Counted from the stretch's first letter, positions 1 to 9,797 are shown. The stretch is DNA of 64,000 bases from JBOGCH01 sp051656645 (GCA_051656645.1 JBOGCH010000020.1:124001-188000); one strand, 5' to 3'. Made by a program: numbers and translations. The notes: generated from the letters alone by a model not told the origin.

Positions 1-1612
1 CCTTAACTAAGGCTATAATACCCCCTGCCGCTGCTTCCGGTGATACGTGTCCAATACTCAATCCTGAAGTTCCACCGCTAAAACGGCCATCTGTAATCAA
101 TGCACAGGATTTATCGAGCTTTTTGGATTTTAAATAGGATGTTGGGTATAACATCTCTTGCATACCCGGTCCACCACGCGGTCCTTCGTAACGAATTACT
201 ACAACATCACCGGCTTTTACCTTGTTGTTTAATATTCCATTCATTGCATCATCCTGACTTTCAAAAACTACAGCCGTTCCGTCAAAATGAAATAACTTCT
301 CATCAACACCAGCAGTTTTAACAATGCATCCATGTTGTGCTATGTTACCTGTAAGTACAGCTAAGCCACCATCTTTAAAGTATGCATTCTCTACATCTCT
401 AATGCAGCCAGATGCTTTATCCGTATCAAAAGTGTCGTAGTAAAACTCTTGGCTACCCATTTGCTTGTCACCACGGTTTGCCGGAGCACTCAAATAGCGT
501 TGGTTAAAATTGGAGTCGGAGTTATTAACATTGTATGTGTTAATAACTTTGTTGATATCTTCGTTAATAACGTGCTTGCATGTAGTATTCAGTAAGTTAT
601 GTTTGCTTAGTTGAGACATTATTTCCATAACTCCACCTGCTCTATTTACATCTTGTATATGGTAAGAGCTGTTTGGTGCCACTTTACAAAGAACAGGAAC
701 ACGTCTAGACAAAGCATCTATATCCTTCATTGTGAAATCAACTTCAGCCTCTTGCGCTACTGCTAATAAGTGTAGAACTGTGTTTGTACTACCACCCATT
801 GCAATGTCTAATGCCATCGCGTTTAAAAATGCATCACGATTTGCAATTGTGCGTGGCAACACACTATCATCACCATCACGATAATATTTATATGTGTTTG
901 TCACAATTAAATTAGCGGCTTCCTCAAAAAGACGTTTTCTGTTCATGTGAGTTGCAACAATAGTTCCATTTCCAGGAAGCGATAATCCTAAAGCTTCAGT
1001 CAAACAGTTCATTGAATTTGCAGTAAACATACCCGAACAAGATCCGCAGCCCGGACACGCATTCTTTTCCATTCGTTCAACAGATGCGTCATCAATATCC
1101 GGATTAGCACCGGCAACCATTGCATCTACTAAGTCCACCTCACGTCCGTCCACTACACCTGCTTCCATCGGACCTCCACTAACAAATACCGTAGGGACAT
1201 TTAATCGCATAGCTGCCATAAGCATCCCCGGGGTTATTTTATCACAATTGCTAATGCAAATCAAGGCATCTAAACAATGCGCATTTGCCATGTATTCAAC
1301 ACTATCAGCAATCACCTCGCGCGAAGGTAGTGAGTATAACATACCCTCATGTCCCATAGCAATACCGTCATCAACGGCAATTGTATTAAACTCTGCAGCA
1401 AAGCATCCCTGTTTTTCAATTAAGGCTTTTACCTCTTGGCCAATGTTGTGTAGGTGTGCATGTCCCGGAACTAATTGTGTAAATGAATTAACAATACCAA
1501 TAATAGGTTTTCCAAATTCAGTTTCTTTCATTCCGTTGGCGCGCCAAAGTGCGCGTGCTCCGGCCATGCGTCGGCCTGCAGTGGTTTTTGAGCTTCTTAA
1601 TTCGTGTTTCAT
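1..1612 (-). CDS. ilvD: Dihydroxy-acid dehydratase (3' end beyond the window)
   Basis: Dehydrates dihydroxy acids to the 2-keto acids that precede valine, isoleucine and leucine; cytoplasmic Fe-S enzyme. The 537 visible codons begin MKHELRSSKTTAGRRMAG and hold the cluster-binding segments SNCDK (Cys about 123) and CPGCGSCSGMFTANSMNCL (about 186-203). Toward the left edge they also hold GPRGGPGMQEML and ITDGRFSGGTSGLSIGHVSPEA, typical of the IlvD/Edd family. The C-terminus is cut by the window edge. The gene follows two tandem Ile/Leu/Val leader-peptide attenuators, which supports ilvD over the Edd paralogue and suggests it opens an ilv operon running out of the window. Confidence 0.96.
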   Translation of the reverse strand, partial: MKHELRSSKTTAGRRMAGARALWRANGMKETEFGKPIIGIVNSFTQLVPGHAHLHNIGQEVKALIEKQGCFAAEFNTIAVDDGIAMGHEGMLYSLPSREVIADSVEYMANAHCLDALICISNCDKITPGMLMAAMRLNVPTVFVSGGPMEAGVVDGREVDLVDAMVAGANPDIDDASVERMEKNACPGCGSCSGMFTANSMNCLTEALGLSLPGNGTIVATHMNRKRLFEEAANLIVTNTYKYYRDGDDSVLPRTIANRDAFLNAMALDIAMGGSTNTVLHLLAVAQEAEVDFTMKDIDALSRRVPVLCKVAPNSSYHIQDVNRAGGVMEIMSQLSKHNLLNTTCKHVINEDINKVINTYNVNNSDSNFNQRYLSAPANRGDKQMGSQEFYYDTFDTDKASGCIRDVENAYFKDGGLAVLTGNIAQHGCIVKTAGVDEKLFHFDGTAVVFESQDDAMNGILNNKVKAGDVVVIRYEGPRGGPGMQEMLYPTSYLKSKKLDKSCALITDGRFSGGTSGLSIGHVSPEAAAGGIIALVK

Positions 1613-1633
1613 AGTGTAGTGCAATTTGTGTTT

Positions 1634-1669
1634 TAAAAAAAGAACCTTCCTCCGTGGGGAGAAAGGTTC
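1634..1669 (-). terminator. Promoter-distal ilv attenuator terminator
   Basis: On the minus strand GAACCTTTCTCC pairs with GGAGGAAGGTTC and is followed by seven T, about 20 nt before the ilvD start. The upstream arm can instead pair with GGGAGAAAGG (1697-1706), just after the leader-peptide stop codon. This gives a 10-bp antiterminator, the classic ribosome-stalling arrangement. Confidence 0.85.
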
Positions 1670-1710
1670 GTGTGTCTTTACAATTATATGTATACGCCTT
1701 TCTCCCGTCG

Positions 1711-1770
1711 CTATTGAATAATAATGACGCTAATCAGGACCACAATAATAATTGATAAAGTATGATTCAT
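1711..1770 (-). CDS. ilv leader peptide 2 (promoter-distal)
   Basis: A 19-codon reading frame, MNHTLSIIIVVLISVIIIQ, with 12 Ile, Val or Leu codons including two runs of three ATT. It ends directly before the 5' arm of an antiterminator and upstream of an intrinsic terminator. The composition is that expected of a leader peptide on which ribosomes stall when branched-chain aminoacyl-tRNAs are scarce. It is the second of two such units in series. Both share the blocks CGTCATTATTATT and GGCGTATACATATA, which suggests tandem duplication followed by divergence. Confidence 0.85.
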   Translation of the reverse strand: MNHTLSIIIVVLISVIIIQ

Positions 1771-1799
1771 TTTTGTTAGTATAATCGAGTTAATATTAT

Positions 1800-1831
1800 A
1801 AAAAAACGCCCTCCTGATTTCAGGAAGGCGT
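1800..1831 (-). terminator. Promoter-proximal ilv attenuator terminator
   Basis: On the minus strand ACGCCTTCCTG pairs with CAGGAGGGCGT around an AAAT loop, followed by a run of T. The alternative antiterminator is a perfect 9-bp pairing of GGAAGGCGT (1863-1871), which overlaps the leader stop codon, with ACGCCTTCC (1823-1831). It stops transcription before leader 2 and ilvD. Confidence 0.85.
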
Positions 1832-1870
1832 GTATCTTATATTTTCATTCTTCTATATGTATACGCCTTC

Positions 1871-1936
1871 CTAATCCCTAATGACTACCAGGTTAATAAT
1901 AATGACGTTTACCAGAATAGAAGATGTATGTAACAT
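1871..1936 (-). CDS. ilv leader peptide 1 (promoter-proximal)
   Basis: A 21-codon frame that contains LHTSSILVNVIIINLVVI, rich in Ile, Leu and Val, and ends TAG. The stop codon abuts the antiterminator arm GGAAGGCGT. A ribosome reaching the stop would cover this arm and allow termination; one stalled at the Ile/Val codons would leave it free. No clear promoter was assigned in the A/T-rich stretch upstream (1937-2011). Confidence 0.83.
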   Translation of the reverse strand: MLHTSSILVNVIIINLVVIRD

Positions 1937-2011
1937 ATCTTTTTGCTTTTTGTTTCGGATGCAAGTAAGTATTAATTTTTCTAATATGCAAGATAAAAAT
2001 AATAAAAGTAT

Positions 2012-2046
2012 AAATTTAAACAAATAACATAGTCTTTGTTTAAATA
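2012..2046 (-). terminator. Terminator of the guaD-MFS-APC operon
   Basis: TTTAAACAAA (2015-2024) and TTTGTTTAAA (2035-2044) form a perfect 10-bp inverted repeat directly after the APC transporter stop codon. It is A/T-rich, so it is a weak intrinsic terminator at best. Confidence 0.5.
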
Positions 2047-3477
2047 TTATTTACTACTACTGCTCTCATTATGATGCCGTTTCAGTGAGAACGCTATTGG
2101 AGGTAATAAAAGTATAACATAAATAGCAATAAGGATAAATAAATAGTATTTATGGTTAACAGACCCTATCTGCTGAGGAGGAAAAAAGCACAATACAAAT
2201 GAAACTAGCGATGCCATGAAACCCATTATTCCAATAATCCATGAAACAATAGTACTTCGAGATACTTTAAATGGACGTTGCACATGAGGTTGTTTATATC
2301 TTAAACGCAAATACGACAGAAACAATATCATATACATGGTCAAATACACCGCATTGGTTATTTGTAATAATAACTGATACCCTTGTTGAATCTGAGCAGA
2401 TACAACATAAATAAACGCTAATACGGTCACAATAAGAAACTGTATCAACAAAATTCCAATTGGAGCACCTTTCTTGTTTTGCTTCTCAATGAATTTAGGG
2501 AAATAGCCTAATTGAGCTACATAGCGCAATACTGTCGATGGTCCTGATATCCAACTAATGGTATTTGCAAAAACTCCTAATGGTAATGCTATTGCTATAA
2601 CAGGCAAAAGAAACTCAATATGCATTAGTTTCAAATACTTTTGGAAAGCAACAATCACCGATTGAGTAATATTGATCTCATTTTGTGGAATAATTATGGA
2701 TATGGATAATGTTCCCAATATAAATATTAATCCTATTATTAAAGCAGTTATAATCAATGCTCGAGGATAATTTTTTGTTGGGTTACGCATCATTATAACG
2801 TGCGCACCATTAACCTCCATTCCCGAGAAAAAGAGCATAATACTTGCGGCCATAACAAATTGGTCAATGTTGGTAAGGCGCGGAAAAAGTACTATAGGCT
2901 CCATTTGCATTTGTATCTCTCCACCAGTTACCACATAGTAAATTGCAAATCCGATAAGTAAAATAGCCGGTACATATATTCCTAGCCATACAGAAATTCT
3001 TGATAGCCAACCTAAGTTTTTTACACCGCGAGATGCGATAAAGGTAGAAATCCAGAATATACCCAAAATTACAGCCATAATATAGTATTTATTATTAGCT
3101 AAATCCTGGGCAACAACTTCGTCCGGAACAACATAAGAGAGAGTAACTGCAGCAAACGTAAGGGATAAAGGATAAAAAAAAACGGATTGTATCCATTGTA
3201 ACCAAATTGCCCATACTCCCACTTTAGGCGAAAATGCTTCCGATACCCATGTATATACGCCGCCATCACGCGGAAACATAGAGCCAAGCTCTCCTGAAAC
3301 AAGTGAAATTGGAATTAAAAAAACAATAATCGCAATTAAATACAGTGAAATGGAGGAAAGTCCATACACTGCCTCCGACGGAAATCCATAAATATTAACA
3401 ACAGTAGCAACATTGAGGGCCACTAGTGTTCCAATACTGAACAGGGCCGTTTTATTTACATTGTTTTTTGCATCCAT
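2047..3477 (-). CDS. APC-superfamily amino acid/amine transporter, GadC-like
   Basis: A polytopic inner-membrane protein of 476 residues from the chosen start (MDAKNNVNKTALFS). About 12 hydrophobic segments and the N-terminal GELGSMFPRDGGVYTWV block place it in the amino acid-polyamine-organocation superfamily, nearest in character to glutamate/GABA antiporters. The substrate cannot be read from sequence. An in-frame start 12 codons upstream exists; the internal ATG was preferred because family members start just before the first membrane segment. It is last in a three-gene set with guanine deaminase and an MFS carrier, so it may export or exchange a product of purine breakdown. Confidence 0.8.
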   Translation of the reverse strand: MDAKNNVNKTALFSIGTLVALNVATVVNIYGFPSEAVYGLSSISLYLIAIIVFLIPISLVSGELGSMFPRDGGVYTWVSEAFSPKVGVWAIWLQWIQSVFFYPLSLTFAAVTLSYVVPDEVVAQDLANNKYYIMAVILGIFWISTFIASRGVKNLGWLSRISVWLGIYVPAILLIGFAIYYVVTGGEIQMQMEPIVLFPRLTNIDQFVMAASIMLFFSGMEVNGAHVIMMRNPTKNYPRALIITALIIGLIFILGTLSISIIIPQNEINITQSVIVAFQKYLKLMHIEFLLPVIAIALPLGVFANTISWISGPSTVLRYVAQLGYFPKFIEKQNKKGAPIGILLIQFLIVTVLAFIYVVSAQIQQGYQLLLQITNAVYLTMYMILFLSYLRLRYKQPHVQRPFKVSRSTIVSWIIGIMGFMASLVSFVLCFFPPQQIGSVNHKYYLFILIAIYVILLLPPIAFSLKRHHNESSSSK

Positions 3478-3556
3478 AGTGGTAGGGTTAAAATAGAGAG
3501 TACCTAATGGCACTCTCTATTATCACTTCTTGAAAGTGCTAAAAATGTTTGTTCAA

Positions 3557-4828
3557 CTATTTAGCGGGTGTTGTTCCCGTGTCCGAAGGTTTCGCCTCGG
3601 GAGTTGCATTTGCTGCCAATTTTCCTGTTTCCTTTTGTATCAGAATTAGGACTATGGCAATAGCAGTTGCTATAACAAATGGTAAATACATAATGTATTG
3701 ACCGTGTGCTTCTAAACTAGATGGTAAGTTCATTAAAATACCTCCAATAATAAACATGAAAGCGTTTACGAATGCAGCACTAGTACCTGTAAGCGGTCCT
3801 CCCGCTACGTCTGCTCCAATCATAAAAGAAATCATTTCGGCAGTAGCTCCTAAACCAATTAGGAACATTAATGTCAATGCTAGCCATAATGGAAGCTTAA
3901 CGTAAATAACAAGAATAAGGGCAACCAAAACAATTAGCATTCCTATTAACGAAGGAATACGTCGATTTCCACTTGCTTGCGAAATACGTGGTAAGAATAA
4001 ACTACCAACACCTAAACCAGCCCAACATAACGCCGAACCAATATTACCGGCCTCTGCAGAGAATCCTGCATGTTGTATCATTGCGGGTGCCCAAACAACA
4101 CCTAGAGCTAATTGTAAACCAAAGGCAACTCCTCCCCAAATAGCGCATATCCATGCTTGAGGTAGTTTAATTATTTGATACAAGTCCTTTACAACTACTT
4201 TAAATGGATTCTCTTTATTTACAACCTTGGTAGGGTTCTTAACAAAGATAATGGCCATTATAATAAGAAAGATACCAAAATAGCCAATGCGCACAAACAT
4301 CTCCTCGTAAGTCATGTTTGCCAATACCCAATTGGTAATAGGTTGTTGCACGGCTGATGATAAGCAAGAGGACGTCTCAACATATCCAAACATAGTTCCA
4401 TATGCGGCCATTCCAAACCATGCACCACCAATGTATCCGGCGCCAACAAAGCCTACACAAGCTCCAAGAGCCATAATAAGCTGTGCCAAAATAATTAGAG
4501 TATAATCCTGTGCTAAACCATAAAGAAATACTCCGGCAGTTACTAAGATGAATGCGGGAATAAGTACTTTACGCGATCCGAAGGCATCCAAAAACGCGCC
4601 TCCAAAGAATTGAAAAATAGCAAAAGCCCAAGTATAAACTCCGGCTATGATTGTTAATTGCTGGGTTGATAGATGTAAAGCCTTTTGAATATCTCCTTGT
4701 ACAACGGAGAACATAGTCTGTACGTTGAAAAGAAATAATACAAATACCACAACTATTGCCCAGATAAACCACGCCTTGCCGCCTCCAAAATGAGGTTGTG
4801 CAGGCATCTGAATTCCTGTTCTTGGCAT
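3557..4828 (-). CDS. MFS transporter
   Basis: A 423-residue protein with about 12 predicted membrane helices. The loop after helix 2 carries GGAFLDAFGSRKVL, the MFS loop 2-3 signature (G-x3-D-x2-G-x-R-K/R). Its start lies 6 bp after the guaD stop codon, so the two are almost certainly co-transcribed and perhaps translationally coupled. By context it may import guanine or a related purine, but nothing in the sequence proves the substrate. Confidence 0.85.
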   Translation of the reverse strand: MPRTGIQMPAQPHFGGGKAWFIWAIVVVFVLFLFNVQTMFSVVQGDIQKALHLSTQQLTIIAGVYTWAFAIFQFFGGAFLDAFGSRKVLIPAFILVTAGVFLYGLAQDYTLIILAQLIMALGACVGFVGAGYIGGAWFGMAAYGTMFGYVETSSCLSSAVQQPITNWVLANMTYEEMFVRIGYFGIFLIIMAIIFVKNPTKVVNKENPFKVVVKDLYQIIKLPQAWICAIWGGVAFGLQLALGVVWAPAMIQHAGFSAEAGNIGSALCWAGLGVGSLFLPRISQASGNRRIPSLIGMLIVLVALILVIYVKLPLWLALTLMFLIGLGATAEMISFMIGADVAGGPLTGTSAAFVNAFMFIIGGILMNLPSSLEAHGQYIMYLPFVIATAIAIVLILIQKETGKLAANATPEAKPSDTGTTPAK

Positions 4829-4834
4829 AACTTT

Positions 4835-6247
4835 CTATTTAGTAGGTGAGTTAAATTCATTTGCATACATAAACTCATGTCCGTCACGGCTACGGTCAAA
4901 TACTTTATTACCATAAACGTAAGTAGCCTTGTTCATATTGTCAAGGGCAAGTGTTTGCAATACAAATAGCTTATCAAAAATATCCTTAGTAAATTGCATT
5001 CTCCACTCCATAAATTCCGAAGCTTTTAAATCCAATACTGCAATATCAGCGTCAAATCCAGGCTCAATGGAACCTAATGATTTCTCTAAGTGTAAAGCCT
5101 CGGCTCCTCCGCGTGTTGCTAAGTAGAAACTATGAAGCGCACTCAAGTTTTTTTGGAATAGCATACTTACTTTATATGCCTCATTTAATTGACGAGGAAT
5201 AGAGAAATTAGTACCTCCACCAACATCAGTACCCATACCTACACGTACCGGGCGTTGTGGGTCCTTCGCCTTCCATACTTGAAATTCACCATCACCTAGG
5301 AATAGGTTTGATGACGGACAGTGTGCACAACTACATTGAGCCATGTAAAGGGTATTCCACTCTTCGTCCTTCATTAAACAGGAGTGTGCCATAATGGAGT
5401 GTCTGTCCACTAATCCGTAGGCTTTATACACATCTGTGTAGTTATCAAACTGAGGGAACAATTGTGCTACCCAAGAAACCTCGCCTTCGGCCTCATTTAA
5501 GTGCGTATGCATATATACTCCATCGTCAATGTGGCGCTGGTATAAATCGCCCATCATAGTCATTTGCTTCTCCGTACTTGTTGGAGCAAAACGTGGAATA
5601 ACAGCATAGAGCTGTCTGCCTCGATTATGCCATTTTTTCAATAAATCCTCGGCAATAGCGATAGACTCCTCGGCCGAAGCATCTTTAAGTTTGTCCGGTA
5701 CATTGCGGTCCATAAATACTTTGCCGCTAATCATACGCGTATTGTAACGCTCGGATTCTTCAAAGAACGCATCCACAGATGTGGCATAAGACGTACTAAA
5801 CACATTGGCTGTAGTTGTTCCTTGTTGTAGAATCTGCTTAAAAAATACTTTCGCAACCTCGTCGGCAAATGCTTTGTCAGCGTATTTCTCCTCAGTTGGG
5901 AATGTGTAGTTATTTAACCAGTCTAGAAGTGTGTCACCAAATGAACCAATCATTGGCGATTGTACATAGTGTACGTGGCAATCAACAAATCCCGGCATAA
6001 TTACCGAATCTGTGTAATGATCAATATTCTTGATCATCGGATATTTTCCCGATATATCCTTAAATTCTCCTACATCCAGGATTTTTCCATCCTGGATAAC
6101 AATAAAACCATCCTCATAGTGTTTATAACACTTCTCGGGTTGGTTTAAAAAGGGATCCTGTGTAAATGTTACAATTTGACCTCGAATACCTTTTACTTCT
6201 CCTCCTTTAGGATTAACCGGAAATGGTTGTTTACTTACTGCTTCCAT
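4835..6247 (-). CDS. guaD: Guanine deaminase
   Basis: Hydrolyses guanine to xanthine and ammonia; zinc-dependent cytoplasmic amidohydrolase. The 470 residues contain PGFVDCHVHY (metal ligands His91 and His93), MHTHLNE (His247, His249), AHS (His288) and GMGTDVGGG (catalytic Asp341). CAHCPSSNLFLGDG, just before the last, is typical of guanine deaminases over other cyclic deaminases. It leads an operon with an MFS carrier (6-bp gap) and an APC carrier. The closest alternative is another aminohydrolase such as chlorohydrolase, but the motif set and length favour GuaD. Confidence 0.9.
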   Translation of the reverse strand: MEAVSKQPFPVNPKGGEVKGIRGQIVTFTQDPFLNQPEKCYKHYEDGFIVIQDGKILDVGEFKDISGKYPMIKNIDHYTDSVIMPGFVDCHVHYVQSPMIGSFGDTLLDWLNNYTFPTEEKYADKAFADEVAKVFFKQILQQGTTTANVFSTSYATSVDAFFEESERYNTRMISGKVFMDRNVPDKLKDASAEESIAIAEDLLKKWHNRGRQLYAVIPRFAPTSTEKQMTMMGDLYQRHIDDGVYMHTHLNEAEGEVSWVAQLFPQFDNYTDVYKAYGLVDRHSIMAHSCLMKDEEWNTLYMAQCSCAHCPSSNLFLGDGEFQVWKAKDPQRPVRVGMGTDVGGGTNFSIPRQLNEAYKVSMLFQKNLSALHSFYLATRGGAEALHLEKSLGSIEPGFDADIAVLDLKASEFMEWRMQFTKDIFDKLFVLQTLALDNMNKATYVYGNKVFDRSRDGHEFMYANEFNSPTK

Positions 6248-6432
6248 AATTTTTTATTAATTAAAAAACACCTGTTGCTAGAACGCATAATAGCTCTATA
6301 AGTTGCGATTTTAGTTCTAAATAAAGTAAATGTAATAAATTAAGGAGTGTAGCTTTTTTGTAATATTTTCCTAAATATATTGTAATATCTCTATCCCATT
6401 TTTGCACTGTAAAATAATTATAAGCATCAAAA

Positions 6433-6963
6433 ATGAAAACAGTGTCATTATTACTTTATCTGGTTATTACATTATTCAACACCGTATCGGTATTTGCAAA
6501 TGTTGAAAAAACAAAAACAATTGCTGTAGCTGAAAACGCAGAAGAGGTGCAGGATTGGTATTTGTTCTCGGCTATCGATGAGGGCGAATTGGATAAAATG
6601 GCGCAAAAAACAAAAAACGGTATGTTCTCCGCTAAAATTACAGTTCTGCAAGCTCTGTATCGTAAATATACCTTTTCAACCGACAAATTAAACTCAACAG
6701 ATGCTACCTCGGTTGGGGCTATACGTAAGCCAATTGTTTATGCAGCGGTAAGAAATATTGAAAAACACTACCAAAAACAGTTACGACAAAAAAAACTTAC
6801 AGATAAGGACATCAACAATTTTGAACATGTATTGCGAGTAGCTATTGCCACATTGGATGTCGCGGATTTTGGCGACTTTGAAGTGAGCATAGCTACCGAT
6901 AGAGAATGTCCGGTGTGTCAAATAGAGAAATTTATGCAAGTGCGTTTGCAGAGTATTTACTAG
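6433..6963 (+). CDS. Secreted protein of unknown function
   Basis: A 176-residue protein starting with a signal peptide (MKTVSLLLYLVITLFNTVSVFA, cleavage likely after VFA). The mature part is rich in Lys, Glu and Gln and mostly helical in appearance, with one CPVC pair near the C-terminus. I recognise no domain. It is 44 bp upstream of a TonB-dependent receptor on the same strand, so it probably acts with that receptor in the periplasm. Confidence 0.7.
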   Translation: MKTVSLLLYLVITLFNTVSVFANVEKTKTIAVAENAEEVQDWYLFSAIDEGELDKMAQKTKNGMFSAKITVLQALYRKYTFSTDKLNSTDATSVGAIRKPIVYAAVRNIEKHYQKQLRQKKLTDKDINNFEHVLRVAIATLDVADFGDFEVSIATDRECPVCQIEKFMQVRLQSIY

Positions 6964-7007
6964 TCATTAAATGACAATAATTATACACGAAATAATTTAA
7001 TCTAAGT

Positions 7008-9797
7008 ATGAGACAAATTTATTTGTTTTTGCAGCTAGCGTTTCTCGCAGTGCTGTTTCCTTGTGTGCTTAATGCTCAAAAAACAACCTCTAACGGTGTG
7101 GTAAGAGGTCAAGTTATGGATACTGACGGGCAGCCATTGCCAGGTGTTACGGTGTTTATGGAAACATATAAAAGTGGTGTAGCTACAGATGTGGATGGGA
7201 ATTACATTCTTCCCATTGTTCCTCAAGGAGAGTGTAAAATTAAGTTTTCGTACATTGGTTATGCCGATGAATTAGTTACACTTAATGTAAAAGCAGGTGT
7301 AACGCAGGTGCAAAATGTGAGAATGCATCCCATCTCTACTTCATTATCGGAGGTCGAAGTGTCGGAATCTATGCAAAACTATCAACGCGCACTTAATTAC
7401 CAAAAAAATAGTAAAAATCTACGTAATGTCGTTTCTGCCGATCAGGTGGGACGTTTTCCCGATGCGAATATTGGTGATGCTATGAAGCGTATATCTGGAA
7501 TTAACGTACAATATGATCAAGGCGAAGCGCGTTTTGGACAAATTCGTGGTACAGCGCCGGAGTTTAGTGCTGTTACTGTAAATGGCAATCGTATACCATC
7601 AGCAGAGGGAGATGTTCGTGCCGTGCAGTTGGATTTAGTGCCTGCGGATATGGTACAAACCATTGTAGTTAATAAAGTGGTTACTGCCGATATGGATGGA
7701 GATGCTATTGGGGGTTCCGTGGACCTTGTTACTAAAAATAGTCCAACTCGTACACTTTTCTCTTCTTCATTTAGTAGTGGATGGAATGTTGTGTCTCAAC
7801 GTGCCGTATGGAATGGAGCATTGACATTTGGAACAAATATTGGAAACAAATTCGGATTTATAGTATCGGGTTCGTACCAAAACAATCCGATGGGATCAGA
7901 TAATGCAGAATATGTATGGGAACAAGATAAAGATGGTAATGCTTATGTTACCGATTATCAGGTACGTAAATATTTTGTTCAACGCGAACGTCAAAGTTAT
8001 TCCCTATCGGCAGGATATAAATTCAACAACAATCATAAACTTGATGTTAAAGGTATATACAACCGTCGCAATGACTGGGAAAATCGCTACCGTTTACGTG
8101 TTAAAGGGATTAATGAGGAAGGTGTAGCAAAAGATGCGGCTTACCAAACCAAAGGTGGATCGGCCGACAATAAGAACCGTCGTTTAGAGCGTCAGGAAAC
8201 TATGGATTACACCATTAATGCAGAGCATTTATTTGGAACGGTACTTATGGATTGGAATGTAAACTATGCGCAAGCAAGTGAAAAACGTCCTAATGAGCGA
8301 TACGTTGCGTATAAAAAGAAGAAACTTACCATGGATAGTGATTATAGCAATCCACGCAAACCTATATTTACTTTTCAAAATGAGGAGGATGAGGATATTA
8401 CAGGTTATTCCTTGGATGAGTTAAATGAAAAACATCAAACAATTATTGAAAAGGATATTAAAGCAAGACTTAATTTCAATATTCCATTTGTGGTGGGAGT
8501 ACGCCCTGGAAACTTAAAATTGGGTGCCAAATACATTCAAAAAGAAAAAGATCGTGATATTACTTATTTCGATTATAAACCGCAGGACAAGAAAGCTTTT
8601 GACGCAGCAGCTTTCGGACAGCTTAAAACAGCAGTTAACGATGATTTCCTTGCCGGTAACTATAAGGCAGGCAAATTTATAGATGCTAAATATTTGGGAG
8701 GTCTAAACCTTACGGATGCAGATCAGTTTTCTCAATCGGAAAACCTAGAGAAACTTGCTTCCAAATACAATGCTACGGAGCGTGTGGGATCGGGATTCTT
8801 ACGCTATGACCAGCAAGTGGGTAATAAATTCTCGTTTGTGGCAGGTCTTCGTGCTGAAGCGACAGTAGTGGACTATGAAGGTTTAATTCTAAACATGCCC
8901 GAGGAGGGAGATGTGACATTGACACCTACTCCGAAAGAGAATGACAGATACCTTGACTTGTTGCCATCCTTACTTTTACGTTATGACTTAACGGATAAAG
9001 TTGTTCTGAGAGGTTCATATACGCGTACTTTGGCCCGTCCCAACTACTATGACCTAGTTCCTTATGTAAATATTAACGGTGAGGATAATGAAATAAGCAT
9101 GGGGAACAGTGCTTTGAAAGCGGTTCACGCAGACAATGTTGATGTAAGTTTTGAATACTATCATGACCGTTTTGGACAATTCTCAGTTGGTGGATATTAC
9201 AAAAACATCTCAGATTTTATTGTAAAACAACAATGGCGCAATAAGGAATACCAAGGAGTTGAGTATGACCTAATGAAACAACCTATTAATGGTGGTACAG
9301 CAACTCTTTACGGTGTGGAAGTAAGTTTGCAACGTGATCTTGGCTTTATAGCACCTTGTTTAAAATACTTTGGAGTATATGCCAACTATACCTATTCTCG
9401 CTCTCGTATCAAGGACTTCAATGTAACAAGAGAGTATGAAGATGAGACTCAACAGGTGCAAGATGAGAAATTACGTCTACCGGGATCGCCTGAACATATT
9501 GCTAATGCATCGGTATTCTTTGAGCGTAGAGGATTAAATATGCGTGTGTCTTACAACTTTGCAAGTAACTTTATTGATGAGTTTGGAACAAATGCTTTCA
9601 CCGATATTTACTATGACAAAGTGGGCTATCTGGACGTTAACGCAAGCTATACATTTGCTAAACACTACACGCTGTTTGCGGAAGCTACTAACTTGTTAAA
9701 TCAGCCTTTGCGTTACTATCAAGGTAATGTAAAAAATACTACCCAAGCAGAGTACTACGGTCCTCGCTTTAATGTGGGAGTAAAACTAAGCTTTTAA
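7008..9797 (+). CDS. TonB-dependent outer-membrane receptor with carboxypeptidase-like N-terminal domain
   Basis: 929 residues: signal peptide (about 1-23), a carboxypeptidase-regulatory-like beta domain (VRGQVMDTDGQPLPGVTV to IGYADE, about 32-100), a plug domain (DANIGDAMKRISGINVQ, then IRGT), and a long beta-barrel ending in an aromatic residue (VGVKLSF). It imports a ligand across the outer membrane using TonB energy. No SusD partner is adjacent, so it is not a glycan SusCD pair. The downstream purple-acid-phosphatase-like enzyme hints at an organophosphate-related substrate; this is inference from position only. Confidence 0.9.
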   Translation: MRQIYLFLQLAFLAVLFPCVLNAQKTTSNGVVRGQVMDTDGQPLPGVTVFMETYKSGVATDVDGNYILPIVPQGECKIKFSYIGYADELVTLNVKAGVTQVQNVRMHPISTSLSEVEVSESMQNYQRALNYQKNSKNLRNVVSADQVGRFPDANIGDAMKRISGINVQYDQGEARFGQIRGTAPEFSAVTVNGNRIPSAEGDVRAVQLDLVPADMVQTIVVNKVVTADMDGDAIGGSVDLVTKNSPTRTLFSSSFSSGWNVVSQRAVWNGALTFGTNIGNKFGFIVSGSYQNNPMGSDNAEYVWEQDKDGNAYVTDYQVRKYFVQRERQSYSLSAGYKFNNNHKLDVKGIYNRRNDWENRYRLRVKGINEEGVAKDAAYQTKGGSADNKNRRLERQETMDYTINAEHLFGTVLMDWNVNYAQASEKRPNERYVAYKKKKLTMDSDYSNPRKPIFTFQNEEDEDITGYSLDELNEKHQTIIEKDIKARLNFNIPFVVGVRPGNLKLGAKYIQKEKDRDITYFDYKPQDKKAFDAAAFGQLKTAVNDDFLAGNYKAGKFIDAKYLGGLNLTDADQFSQSENLEKLASKYNATERVGSGFLRYDQQVGNKFSFVAGLRAEATVVDYEGLILNMPEEGDVTLTPTPKENDRYLDLLPSLLLRYDLTDKVVLRGSYTRTLARPNYYDLVPYVNINGEDNEISMGNSALKAVHADNVDVSFEYYHDRFGQFSVGGYYKNISDFIVKQQWRNKEYQGVEYDLMKQPINGGTATLYGVEVSLQRDLGFIAPCLKYFGVYANYTYSRSRIKDFNVTREYEDETQQVQDEKLRLPGSPEHIANASVFFERRGLNMRVSYNFASNFIDEFGTNAFTDIYYDKVGYLDVNASYTFAKHYTLFAEATNLLNQPLRYYQGNVKNTTQAEYYGPRFNVGVKLSF

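Noticed and set aside
1248..1619. 123-codon plus-strand frame
   Set aside because: Antisense shadow of ilvD, whose conserved motifs are clear on the minus strand.
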